Assembly (NCBI RefSeq): GCF_004135675.1
Contig: NZ_QHLX01000005.1
Coordinates: 241,610-305,609, forward strand
Direction: 5' to 3'
DNA length: 64,000 bases
DNA from: Marinitoga lauensis
GTDB taxonomy: Bacteria; Thermotogota; Thermotogae; Petrotogales; Petrotogaceae
The notes below the pieces were generated by a model, which did no database searches, was not told the DNA's origin, and worked only from the letters and a program-made list of their open reading frames with translations. Positions 37,550 through 46,856 of this stretch are shown here, one piece after another. How positions within the stretch are numbered: the first letter of the stretch is position 1; the number at the start of each line of letters is the position of its first letter. The position numbers and the translations under genes were made by a program.

Positions 37550-38668
37550 ATGGATATTGAATTTGATGTTAAGCATGGATTAGAAGGTGTAGCTGTAGCG
37601 ATTAGTTCAATTTCTTATGTGGATGGTGAAAAGGGTGAATTGGTATATAGAGGATTTAAAATAGAGGATTTAATCGAAAATTCAACCTTTGAAGAAACTT
37701 CTTATTTGATATGGTTTGGATCTCTCCCAAACGAAAACGAACTCGATTTCATAACTACAATGTTGGCAAAAAAAAGAGAGTTACCAGAGGAAATTGTAAA
37801 AATGATGAATTCTTTTCCTAAAACTTCACATCCGATGGAAGTTTTAAGAAGTGTTGTTTCGTTATTAGGAATGTTTGAAAAGAAAGATAAATCAACTTTT
37901 GAAAATGCAATTAATTTAACAGCTAAAATACCAACTATAATTGCATATTGGTATAGAATAAAAAACAATTTGCCCTTAATTCATCCAAGAGAATCTTTAA
38001 AACACTCAGAAAACTTTTTATATATGATGTTTGGAAGTGTTCCTGAGCATTCATCTTTATTTGACAAAGCATTGATTTTACATGCAGAACAAGGGATGAA
38101 TGCATCAACTTTTGCTTCAACTGTTACAGCATCAACTCTATCGGACATATATTCTATTATTACCACGGCTATTGGTACTTTAAAAGGACCTTTGCATGGT
38201 GGTGCGAATGAAAAAGTTTTGGATATGCTTGAAGAAATTGGTAATTTAGAAAATGTTGAATTTTATATAAATGATCTAATAAATAGAAAAGAGAAAATTA
38301 TGGGATTTGGTCATAGAATATATAAAACATATGATCCAAGAGCAAAAATCTTAAAAAATTGGATAAAGGATATTTTTATAAATAAAAAAATTAAATATTT
38401 TGAAATTGCTTTGAAAGTTGAAGAAATTGTATTAAATAAATTCAAAGAGAAAAAAATTTATCCGAACGTAGATTTTTATTCTGGTATTTTGTATAACTAT
38501 TTCGGTATTCCAAAAGATTTTTTTACACCGATTTTTGCTATGGCTAGAATTGTGGGTTGGACTGCCCATGCAATGGAATATTGTAAAAATAATAGAATAT
38601 TCAGACCTAAAGCTATTTATAATGGCCCGAAAAATTTAAAATATAAAGATGTGAAAGGAGCTGAATAA
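37550..38668 (+). CDS. gltA: Citrate synthase
   Basis: 372 residues. Condenses oxaloacetate and acetyl-CoA. Catalytic residues visible: His in 'LILHAEQGMNAST', His in 'GPLHGGANEKV', Asp in 'NVDFYSGIL'; also 'GFGHRIYKTYDPRA'. Ribosome site GAGGAGG. First gene after attenuator 3, in an operon with aconitase-type, isocitrate dehydrogenase and proline genes, so its job here is biosynthetic: carbon for 2-oxoglutarate, glutamate and proline. 2-Methylcitrate synthase activity is possible but does not suit the context. Confidence 0.9.
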   Translation: MDIEFDVKHGLEGVAVAISSISYVDGEKGELVYRGFKIEDLIENSTFEETSYLIWFGSLPNENELDFITTMLAKKRELPEEIVKMMNSFPKTSHPMEVLRSVVSLLGMFEKKDKSTFENAINLTAKIPTIIAYWYRIKNNLPLIHPRESLKHSENFLYMMFGSVPEHSSLFDKALILHAEQGMNASTFASTVTASTLSDIYSIITTAIGTLKGPLHGGANEKVLDMLEEIGNLENVEFYINDLINRKEKIMGFGHRIYKTYDPRAKILKNWIKDIFINKKIKYFEIALKVEEIVLNKFKEKKIYPNVDFYSGILYNYFGIPKDFFTPIFAMARIVGWTAHAMEYCKNNRIFRPKAIYNGPKNLKYKDVKGAE

Positions 38669-38669
38669 A

Positions 38670-39918
38670 ATGGGAAAGACAATAGCAGAAAAAATTTTAA
38701 GCGCTCATGCTAAAAAAGATGTAATTCCAGGAGAAATTATAGTATCTGATATCGATTTAGCTTTTGTACAGGATGGAACTGGTCCTTTGACAGTAGATCA
38801 ATTCAATTATTTAAAATTTAACGATGTAAAACAAAAATCCTTAGTTTTTATAGACCATGCTTCGCCAAGTCCTCGAAAGGAATTATCCAATACTCAAAAA
38901 AAACTTAGAAATTTTTGTAAAAAAACTTCTGCAGAAATTTATGATATTGGAGAGGGAATTTCGCATCAAATTGTTGCTGAAAAATATGCAAAACCTGGAG
39001 ATGTTATAGTAGGTGCAGATTCTCATTCCTGTACAGCAGGAGCTTTAGGCGCCTTTGCCACTGGAATGGGTTCAACAGATATTGCACTTGCATATGGATT
39101 AGGAAAAGTATGGTTAAAAGTTCCAGAAACTTTTAAAATAATATTAAAAGGAGAATTATCTTTTGGTGTTTATGCAAAAGACATTATTTTATATCTTATA
39201 GGTTTGATTGGCGCAGATGGTGCAACATATAAAGCATTAGAATTCAGTGGAGATGGTGTAAATAAACTTTCTATGGAATCGCGTTTAACAATATCAAATA
39301 TGGCTGTGGAAGCTGGAGCTAAAGTTGGATTATTTCCTACTGATGAAATTACCAGAGAATACTTAAAATCCCAGGGAGAGAAAAGGACTATAAGGAAATA
39401 AAAGCAGATGAAGATGCAAAATATGAAAAAATAATTGAAATTGATCTTTCAAAAATAGAACCTCAGGTTGCATTCCCCACACAGTTGATAATAACAGAAA
39501 TATAAAAGATGCTGTTGGAACAAAAATTGATCAGATTTATATCGGAACATGTACAAATGGGAGAATAGAAGACCTAAGAATTGTCGCAAAAATATTAAAA
39601 GGCAAAAAAAAGGCTGATGATATAAGATTAATAATTGCTCCTGCTTCAAAAAAAGTTTATTTAGAAGCTTTAAAAGAAGGATTAATAAATATATTTATTG
39701 AATCTGGAGCTACAATTTTGCCACCAGGATGTGGCCCATGTGTAGGAGTTCATGCTGGAGTACCTGCTGATGGAGAAAGAGTACTATCAACTCAAAATAG
39801 AAATTTTCATGGTCGAGCTGGTAATCCTAATTCTGAAATTTATTTATCTTCACCAGCTGTTGCTGCAGCAAGTGCTTTAACTGGCTATATTACGGATCCA
39901 AGGGAGGTATTAAAATGA
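38670..39918 (+). CDS. Aconitase/IPM-dehydratase family, large subunit (frameshifted)
   Basis: About 416 residues. Fe-S hydratase large subunit with '[16 protein letters not shown]', '[10 protein letters not shown]', 'GISHQIV', '[15 protein letters not shown]', '[14 protein letters not shown]' and '[13 protein letters not shown]'. The three cluster Cys (SCTAG, TCTNG, PGCGPC) are present. Shifts near 39390 and 39470. By family it resembles LeuC/homoaconitase, but citrate synthase before it and isocitrate dehydrogenase later in the operon make citrate-isocitrate isomerisation the likely role. Confidence 0.88.
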
Positions 39919-40415
39919 TATTAAAGGGAAATGTATGGAAATTTGGTGACAATATTTCAACAGATCATATAGCTCCTGGCAGATACTTTCATTTGCGTTC
40001 CAATCTTCCGGAATTAGCAAAACATGTTTTAGAAGATGCCAGAGAAGATTTTGCAAAAAAGGTAAAAAACGGAGATATTATAGTTGGAGGGAATAATTTT
40101 GGACTTGGTTCGTCAAGAGAACATGCGCCACGAATAATAAAAGTTGCTGGAATTTCCTGTATAATAGCAAAGTCATTTGCTCGAATTTTTTATAGAAATT
40201 CTATTAATATAGGGTTACCTGTAATAGAATTAAAAGAAGTTGATGAAATCGATGAAGGTGATGTTTTGGAAGTAAATACAGAAAAGGGAATTATTAAAAA
40301 TATTACTAAAAATAAAAAATATACATTCATTCCTTTTCCGAAATTTATAAATGACATTATAAAAATTGGTGGTATAGATGAATTTGTAAAAAAGCATAAT
40401 GGATATGGAGTGTGA
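39915..40415 (+). CDS. Aconitase/IPM-dehydratase family, small subunit
   Basis: 166 residues, LeuD-type swivel domain. '[18 protein letters not shown]', '[18 protein letters not shown]' (substrate-binding SSRE loop) and '[19 protein letters not shown]' are diagnostic. The loop 'FHLRSN', which sets substrate length in this family, resembles the YLRT type of homoaconitase-like enzymes more than a typical leucine enzyme. Overlaps the large-subunit gene by four bases. Confidence 0.88.
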   Translation: MILKGNVWKFGDNISTDHIAPGRYFHLRSNLPELAKHVLEDAREDFAKKVKNGDIIVGGNNFGLGSSREHAPRIIKVAGISCIIAKSFARIFYRNSINIGLPVIELKEVDEIDEGDVLEVNTEKGIIKNITKNKKYTFIPFPKFINDIIKIGGIDEFVKKHNGYGV

Positions 40416-40419
40416 AAAT

Positions 40420-41198
40420 ATGGAAATTGGAATTATAGGAGTAGGAAATATAGGAAGTATGCTTTTAGAAACATTATATAATGAAAATTATACTTTCAAT
40501 ATAATAAATAGAACCAGATCAAAATTAAAAAAATATGAAAAAATAGAAAGTATTAAAATATGTAAATCAATAAAAGATGTATATGAAAATTCAAAATATA
40601 TATTTATCGCAGTAAAGCCACAGCATATTGATGAAGTTTTTGAAGAATTATCAGAACTTGAAGAAAAAGAAAATTATTTAATAAGCACTGCTGCAGGAAA
40701 AGAATTAAAAGAAATCATAGAAAAAACACATAAAAATAATGTTATTCGAATAATGCCTACAGTGATTTCAAAAATTGGGAAAGGAGTTACTGCAATATCT
40801 TTTAACAAAACTATTGAAAAAAATTTCAAGAAATCAGTTATAGATTTGATGAAACCTCTTGGGAAAATTTTAGAATTAGATGAAGAAAAATTTGATGCTT
40901 TTACTATTTTAAATAGTAGTGGTCCTGCATTTGTTGCCTTTATTTTAGAAAGCTTTATTGAGGGCGCTATAAATATCGGATTACATGCTGAAACTGCTAA
41001 AGATATTGTTTTAAAAACTTTTGAGGGATCCATAAAATTTTTAGAGAAGGAAGAAATAGACCTTTCTGAACTAAAATATCGTGTATCTTCGCCAGGGGAG
41101 TCACAATAAAAGGATTATATGAATTAGAACAAAAAGGGGTTAAAGGTGCTATTATGAAATCAATTTATGAATCATATTTGAAAAGTAAAAAATTATAG
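40420..41198 (+). CDS. proC: Pyrroline-5-carboxylate reductase (frameshifted at a G run)
   Basis: About 259 residues. NAD(P)-binding 'EIGIIGVGNIGSMLLETL'; 'IFIAVKPQHIDEV'; 'RIMPTVISKIGKGVTAI'; the end 'LKYRVSSPGG/VTIKGLYELEQKG' is the ProC signature, split because the run at 41095-41098 has four G where five are needed. Last step of proline synthesis. ATG 40420 after TGGAGTG; its stop is 14 bases from proA. Confidence 0.92.
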
Positions 41199-41211
41199 AA
41201 AGGGTGATAAA

Positions 41212-42456
41212 ATGTCTGAATTACATAAAAAAGCAAAAAAATTAAGAATTGCTTCGGATGTCTTGAAAACCATATCATCTAAAGAAAAAAATACTGCTAT
41301 TATGGAAATAGCAAAATCTATAGAAAAAAATAAAGATTATATACTAACAGAAAACAAAAAAGACGTTGAAATAGCAGAAAAGAAGGGTATAAAAAAATCT
41401 CTAATTGATAGGTTAGCTTTGAATGAAAAAAGGATAAAAGGTATGATTGAAGCATGCAAAACCATTGTTAATCTTAAAGACCCTGTTGGCGAAATTTTTG
41501 ATTCGTTTTTAAGAGATGATGGATTGAGAATAAGTAAAATGAGAGTTCCTATTGGTGTAATTGGAATAATATATGAATCAAGGCCTAATGTTACATTAGA
41601 AGCTACAATATTAGCCTTAAAATCAGGAAATACCGTATTATTAAGAGGTGGTTCTGATGCAATTAATTCAAATAAAGCTATAGTAAAAGCTATAAAAGAA
41701 GGATTGAAAAATTCAAATATTCCTGAAACTTCTATTGAAATAATTGAGGATGCAAACCGTGAATTAGTTAATGAAATGCTTAAACTAAATGATTATATTG
41801 ATTTAATCATCCCAAGAGGTGGAAAAGGATTAATTGATTTTGTTGTAAAAAATTCCACTGTTCCTGTTTTAGAAACAGGTGTTGGTATATGTCATATATT
41901 TGTAGATGAATCTGCAGATATTAAAAAGTCTATTAATATAATTGATAATGCTAAAACACAAAGACCTGGTACATGTAATACAGTTGAAACAGTATTAATT
42001 CATAAAGATATCGCTAAAAAAATATTACCAGAATTAAAGACTCGGTTGGAAGAAAAAAATGTTGAAATAAGAGGCTGTGAAAAAACATTAGATATTATAA
42101 ACGTTAATAAAGCTACTGAAGAAGATTGGGCTACTGAATATCTTGATTTAATACTATCAATAAAAGTTGTGGAGAACCTTGATGAGGCCATAAATCATAT
42201 AAAAAAATACTCTACAGGTCATTCTGAATCTATACTAACAGAAAATTATTTTAATGCTATGCGATTTGTAAATGAAATTGACTCTGCTGCAGTCTATATA
42301 AATGCTTCGACAAGGTTTACAGATGGCGGAGAATTTGGTATGGGAGCAGAAATGGGTATAAGCACTCAAAAAATGCATGCCAGAGGACCTGTTGGTTTAA
42401 AAGAATTAACTACATATAAATATCTAATATTTGGAAACTATAACGTGAGGGATTAA
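41212..42456 (+). CDS. proA: Glutamate-5-semialdehyde dehydrogenase (gamma-glutamyl phosphate reductase)
   Basis: 414 residues, aldehyde-dehydrogenase fold. Catalytic Cys in 'AKTQRPGTCNTVET'; 'GVIGIIYESRPNVTLEATIL' and 'VPVLETGVGICHIFVDE' are ProA-specific. Second step of proline synthesis. Unbroken; one base before proB. Confidence 0.95.
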   Translation: MSELHKKAKKLRIASDVLKTISSKEKNTAIMEIAKSIEKNKDYILTENKKDVEIAEKKGIKKSLIDRLALNEKRIKGMIEACKTIVNLKDPVGEIFDSFLRDDGLRISKMRVPIGVIGIIYESRPNVTLEATILALKSGNTVLLRGGSDAINSNKAIVKAIKEGLKNSNIPETSIEIIEDANRELVNEMLKLNDYIDLIIPRGGKGLIDFVVKNSTVPVLETGVGICHIFVDESADIKKSINIIDNAKTQRPGTCNTVETVLIHKDIAKKILPELKTRLEEKNVEIRGCEKTLDIINVNKATEEDWATEYLDLILSIKVVENLDEAINHIKKYSTGHSESILTENYFNAMRFVNEIDSAAVYINASTRFTDGGEFGMGAEMGISTQKMHARGPVGLKELTTYKYLIFGNYNVRD

Positions 42457-42457
42457 A

Positions 42458-43507
42458 ATGGAAAAAATAGTTATAAAAATAGGAAGTAATCTTCTTGTAA
42501 AGGAAAAAGAAATAAATAAAGCCTTTATAATTAAATTAAGTTTAATAATATCAAAATTAATAGAATCAAATAAAAGAGTAGTTATAGTATCTTCTGGAGC
42601 AAATGCTGCAGGATTGAAATATTTAAATTTAAATCCTATAAAAAGTTTAGCTCAAAAACAGGCTTTGTGTGCTGTTGGACAGGTTCAGTTAATGAAAATA
42701 TATGAACAGGCATTTGATTTTTATAATAAAAAAATAGCTCAGATATTATTAACAAGAGATGATTTTTCTAATAGATACAGATTTTTAAATTTAAAAAATA
42801 CATTAATAGGATTGAACCAATTAAATATAATACCAATAATAAACGAAAACGATACTATTTCCGTAGAAGAAATAAAATTTGGAGATAATGATATGCTGTC
42901 CGCATATTTTGCAATTGGATGGGGAGCAGATGGATTAATAATTTTGACTTCAGTTGATGGAGTATACGACAAAAATGGAAATATAATAAAAAAATATACC
43001 GAAAAAGAAGAAATATTAAAAATAAAAAAGAGCTCTTTAGGAACTGGTGGGATCAATTCAAAGATCGAGGCGGGAAAATTAGCAGCAAATTCTGGTGTAA
43101 AAACATGTATTTGTAATGGAAAAAATTTAAATAACATTGAGAAGTTTATAAATGGAGAGAATCCTGGAACCATATTTTTGCCAGATAAAAGAATGAAAAA
43201 TAAAAAAGCATGGATAGCATACTTATCCCATAGCAAAGGAAGAATATACGTAAATAAAGGAGCTAAAGATGCAATATTACAAAGAAAGAGTTTATTACCT
43301 GTAGGTATAGAAAAAATAGAAGGCAAATTTTTAAAGGGAGATGCGGTGAATATATATTTTAAAAATAATTTAATAGGAAAAGGGATTTCTAATTATTCTT
43401 ATTTAGAAAGTAAAGAAATTATAGGGAAAAAAAGTGAAGATATATTAAAAATAGAAGACTACGATTATGAAGAATTTATTCATGCAGATAATATTGTATT
43501 ATTATAA
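42458..43507 (+). CDS. proB: Glutamate 5-kinase with PUA domain
   Basis: 349 residues. Amino-acid kinase domain ('KIGSNLLVKEKEI', 'IVSSGANAAGLKYL', 'IINENDTISVEEIKFGDND', 'LTSVDGVYDKNG', 'GTGGINSKIEAGKLA') followed by a C-terminal PUA domain (from about residue 255). First step of proline synthesis, normally feedback-inhibited by proline. Gene order proC-proA-proB is reversed relative to the pathway. Confidence 0.95.
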   Translation: MEKIVIKIGSNLLVKEKEINKAFIIKLSLIISKLIESNKRVVIVSSGANAAGLKYLNLNPIKSLAQKQALCAVGQVQLMKIYEQAFDFYNKKIAQILLTRDDFSNRYRFLNLKNTLIGLNQLNIIPIINENDTISVEEIKFGDNDMLSAYFAIGWGADGLIILTSVDGVYDKNGNIIKKYTEKEEILKIKKSSLGTGGINSKIEAGKLAANSGVKTCICNGKNLNNIEKFINGENPGTIFLPDKRMKNKKAWIAYLSHSKGRIYVNKGAKDAILQRKSLLPVGIEKIEGKFLKGDAVNIYFKNNLIGKGISNYSYLESKEIIGKKSEDILKIEDYDYEEFIHADNIVLL

Positions 43508-43523
43508 TCAGGGTGGTGAATTT

Positions 43524-44642
43524 ATGGAAGAAAAAACAATATTGTATATAGAAGGCGATGGAATTGGGCCGTATATAATGAAACCAGCAATGAAGGTATG
43601 GGATGCTGCTTTTAGGCATATTTATAATGAAGACAAAAAGATAAAATGGAAAGAGATACTTGCAGGGAAAAAAGCATTAAAAGAATATGGAAAATTATTA
43701 CCCGAAGAAACATTAGAACTCTTAAAAAAATATAAAATTGGAATAAAAGGTCCTTTAGAAACACCAGTTGGAAGTGGATATAGGAGTTTAAATGTAGCGA
43801 TGAGGCAAAAACTTGATTTATATGCATGCATAAGACCCGTAAAATATATGAAAGGTATTAATGCCCCTGTTAAAAGTCCGGAAGATGTTAATATTGTAAT
43901 ATTTAGGGAAAATACAGAGGATGTATATGCTGGAATTGAGTGGGAAGAAAATTCAAAAGAGTCAAATGAATTAATAAAAATACTTAATGAAAAATTTGGA
44001 GTTAATTTAAAAAAGTCATCAATAGGAATAAAACCAATTAGTGAATTTAAAACAAAAAGATTAATGAAGAAAGCTATAGAATATGCAATTGAGAATAAGA
44101 GAAAAAAAATCACTATAGTTCACAAAGGTAATATTATGAAATATACAGAAGGAAATTTTAGAAATTGGTGTTATGAAGTTGCTAAAGAATATGATTTAGA
44201 AAAATATAATATTAAAGTGAATGATATTATTGCGGATAATATGTTTCAACAATTGTTATTAAATCCAGCTAATTTTGATATATTGGTTACTCCGAATTTA
44301 AATGGTGATTATTTATCTGATGCAGCAGCGGCTCAAGTTGGAGGAATAGGTATTGTCCCAGGTGCGAATATTGGTGATGAAATAGCCTTATTTGAGCCTA
44401 CGCATGGAACGGCACCAGGAATAAAAGAACCAAAAATGGCCAATCCTACGTCTTTAATATTATCAGGAGTTTTGTTATTTGAATATATGGGATACAGAAC
44501 GGTGGCGGAATTAATACAAAAAGCATTAGAAAAAACTATACAAGAGGGATATTTAACTCAAGATTTAGCAAATAAAAAACAGAAATCATTATCCGCTGAA
44601 GAATTTGCTGAGAAAATAATTTTGAATTTTATTAATATTTAA
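43524..44642 (+). CDS. icd: Isocitrate dehydrogenase
   Basis: About 372 residues, bacterial homodimeric type. 'GDGIGPYIMKPAMKVWDAAF'; substrate loop 'GSGYRSLNVAMRQKLDLYAC'; 'RENTEDVYAGIEW'; 'IADNMFQQLLLNP'; 'THGTAPGIKEP'. The cofactor-binding segment after THGTAP differs from the E. coli NADP enzyme (KYAGQ), so NAD use is possible. ATG 43524 after GGGTGGTGA; the longer frame overlaps proB. Makes 2-oxoglutarate, closing the route from acetyl-CoA to proline. A terminator follows. Confidence 0.92.
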   Translation: MEEKTILYIEGDGIGPYIMKPAMKVWDAAFRHIYNEDKKIKWKEILAGKKALKEYGKLLPEETLELLKKYKIGIKGPLETPVGSGYRSLNVAMRQKLDLYACIRPVKYMKGINAPVKSPEDVNIVIFRENTEDVYAGIEWEENSKESNELIKILNEKFGVNLKKSSIGIKPISEFKTKRLMKKAIEYAIENKRKKITIVHKGNIMKYTEGNFRNWCYEVAKEYDLEKYNIKVNDIIADNMFQQLLLNPANFDILVTPNLNGDYLSDAAAAQVGGIGIVPGANIGDEIALFEPTHGTAPGIKEPKMANPTSLILSGVLLFEYMGYRTVAELIQKALEKTIQEGYLTQDLANKKQKSLSAEEFAEKIILNFINI

Positions 44643-44664
44643 GGGTGGGATTCCACCCTTTTTT
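44641..44664 (+). terminator. Terminator of the citrate-proline operon
   Basis: AAGGGTGG GATT CCACCCTTTTTT directly at the icd stop codon. Confidence 0.9.
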
Positions 44665-44677
44665 ATATAGTTATGTA

Positions 44678-44706
44678 TTGAAAAGATAACAAAAAAATTA
44701 TATAAT
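44678..44706 (+). promoter_or_regulatory. Promoter of EamA transporter / cysteine desulfidase
   Basis: TTGAAA (44678-44683), 17-bp spacer, TATAAT (44701-44706). Confidence 0.75.
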
Positions 44707-44740
44707 AAACTGAATATAAAAATTTTTTGGAGTGATTAAA

Positions 44741-45615
44741 TTGCATTATTTATTGGCAGTTTTATCTGCATTTTCTTCTTCTGTAACATCAGTATTGGGA
44801 AAATATTCGTTTAATATAGGAGCAACAGTATCTCAAATATTGTTTTTGAGATTTCTTTTTTCTTTTATAATATCGGGTATGATTTTTGTTTTTGCAGGAT
44901 ATAAATTTCATTTAAAAAATTTATATTGTTTTCGATACTTGGTATTGTAAACTATGGAATAGCTGCTTATGCTTTTTTTATAGGATTACAATATTTAAAT
45001 CCAGCATATGCCACTGTAATTTATTTTACAAACCCAATTTTTGTTTCTATATTACAGACAAAAACTACAAAAAGAAAACTGAATATAGTAAACGCTTCTG
45101 CGGTTGCTATTTCATTTGTAGGTGTTGTTATAGCAAATCTTGGAGAAAAAGAACTTGTTCAAAATCAAAGTATATTATTTGGTACATCAATAATATTATT
45201 TAGTTCATTTGTAAATGCGTTGTTTATAGTTTCCGTTAGTGAGAATATAAAAAAAGAAAAGTCAAATCCATTTGAAAATGCATTTTATACATTTACAGGG
45301 GCTTTTATATATTATTTTGCTTTTGTTATGAGAAATAATGAAATATATTCTTTGAACAATGAATTTCTACTAACAGGATTTATACTTGCTGTTTTGGCAA
45401 CATTTATTCCTTTAACCTTAAATTTTATTGCGTTAAAAAGATTACAATCTCATACATTATCTTTACTAATGCCTTTAGAACTGGTTTTTGCTTCTATATT
45501 ATCTGCAATCTTTTTTCATGAACCTTTTAATGTTTTAAAGATAATGGGATTTATTATGGTGGGACTTGCACCTATCATAGATATATCAAATGTTGAATCA
45601 CAAACAATAACATAA
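44741..45615 (+). CDS. EamA/DMT-family membrane transporter (frameshifted)
   Basis: About 291 residues, ten predicted helices in two EamA repeats. Start TTG 44741 after GGAGTGA (HYLLAVLSAFSSSVTSVLGK). A shift near 44930 joins '...NLYCF' to 'SILGIVNYGIAAYAFFIGLQ'. Second repeat ends 'LELVFASILSAIFFHEPFNV'. Such proteins export metabolites; the neighbouring cysteine desulfidase makes amino-acid (cysteine-family) efflux a reasonable guess. Confidence 0.8.
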
Positions 45616-45646
45616 TTATTATATAAAATATATAGGGGGAATGAAA

Positions 45647-46843
45647 ATGTTGAAAGACATTATTTTTGATCAGGTAAAACCAGCTTATGGATGTACTGAA
45701 CCAATTGCAGTTGCTCTTGCAGTTGCGATAGGGAAAAAATATTTAAAGGGTGATCTCGAAAGTATAAAAGTAATTCTTGATAAAAATACATATAAAAATG
45801 GATTAGAGGTTAATATTCCTGGAACACCATTCATAGGGCTTGAAATCGCTGCAGCATTATCTTTTACGTGTGGTGAAGCCAAACTAGGATTAGAGGTTTT
45901 GAAATATGTAGATCAAGAATGTATAGATAAATCTCATAAAATTTTAGGAAAAATAAAGGTAGATGTTGATAAAAAATATACGGGATTAAAGGTGAATTGC
46001 ATATTAAAAGGAAAAAATAAAATTAATGTGATAATTGAAGGGACGCATGATAATATTGTTCATATTGAAGAAAACGGTGATCCTATTGTTGATAAACCTT
46101 TTGAAAAAAGTGGAACGTTATTGGAAAGTATAAAAAAGTATAGTATTGATAATTTAATAGAATATATAGAAAATCCAGAAAAAGAGGTTATAGAATTAGT
46201 TGAAAAAGCTATAAGGATAAATACAGAAATAGCGGAAAAGGGATTAAAAACACCAGGGAACTTCGGTAATATTCTGGATTTTGAACCTGTAAATATAGTT
46301 CAGGCAGCTGTTGATGCAAGAATGAGTGGAGAATTACTTCCTGTTATGACTGTTGCCGGAAGTGGAAATCAGGGGTTATCATGCACATTGCCAATAGTGA
46401 AAATAGGTAAAAAATATAATATGGATAAAGTAAAAAAAGCTATTTTGTTAAGCATGTTAATTACAATTTATATAAAGTCTTACACAGGAGTTTTAACGCC
46501 AATATGTGGAGCAGGTTCAATAGCTTCTGCAGGGGTTTCTGCTGGAATTGTATATTTAAAAGGTGGCAATGTAAAACAAATAAAAAATGCAATAAATAAC
46601 GTTTTATCCACACTTTTTGGTTTAACATGTGATGGAGCTAAAAAAGGCTGTGCATTAAAAGCAGGGACAGGAACATTTGTTGCATTACAAAGCGCAGAAT
46701 TAGCTTTGAATAATGCAAATATTCCATGTGGAAATGGTATTGCAGCTGAAGATGTTGAAGAAACAATAAAAAGAATTGGTAAATTAACATTATCTATAAA
46801 GAAATTTGATGAAGATGTTTTAGAATTTATTGGCAAATGTTAA
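45647..46843 (+). CDS. cyuA: L-cysteine desulfidase / UPF0597 family
   Basis: About 398 residues of the serine-dehydratase-alpha-like Fe-S family (CyuA/YhaM). 'QVKPAYGCTEPIAVALAVA' at the start, 'TVAGSGNQGLSCTLP', 'TPICGAGSIASAGVSAG' and 'CDGAKKGCALKAGTG' hold the cluster cysteines. Splits cysteine to pyruvate, ammonia and sulfide in studied members. ATG 45647 after AGGGGGA; ATG 45641 is directly adjacent to that site and less likely. Overlap region with the next gene is short. Confidence 0.88.
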   Translation: MLKDIIFDQVKPAYGCTEPIAVALAVAIGKKYLKGDLESIKVILDKNTYKNGLEVNIPGTPFIGLEIAAALSFTCGEAKLGLEVLKYVDQECIDKSHKILGKIKVDVDKKYTGLKVNCILKGKNKINVIIEGTHDNIVHIEENGDPIVDKPFEKSGTLLESIKKYSIDNLIEYIENPEKEVIELVEKAIRINTEIAEKGLKTPGNFGNILDFEPVNIVQAAVDARMSGELLPVMTVAGSGNQGLSCTLPIVKIGKKYNMDKVKKAILLSMLITIYIKSYTGVLTPICGAGSIASAGVSAGIVYLKGGNVKQIKNAINNVLSTLFGLTCDGAKKGCALKAGTGTFVALQSAELALNNANIPCGNGIAAEDVEETIKRIGKLTLSIKKFDEDVLEFIGKC

Positions 46844-46856
46844 TAGAGGTGAAATT

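Noticed and set aside
42739..43326. Long minus-strand ORF inside proB
   Set aside because: Antisense shadow of a well-supported gene; its Phe/Ile/Ser-rich composition is that of the complement of AT-rich coding DNA.
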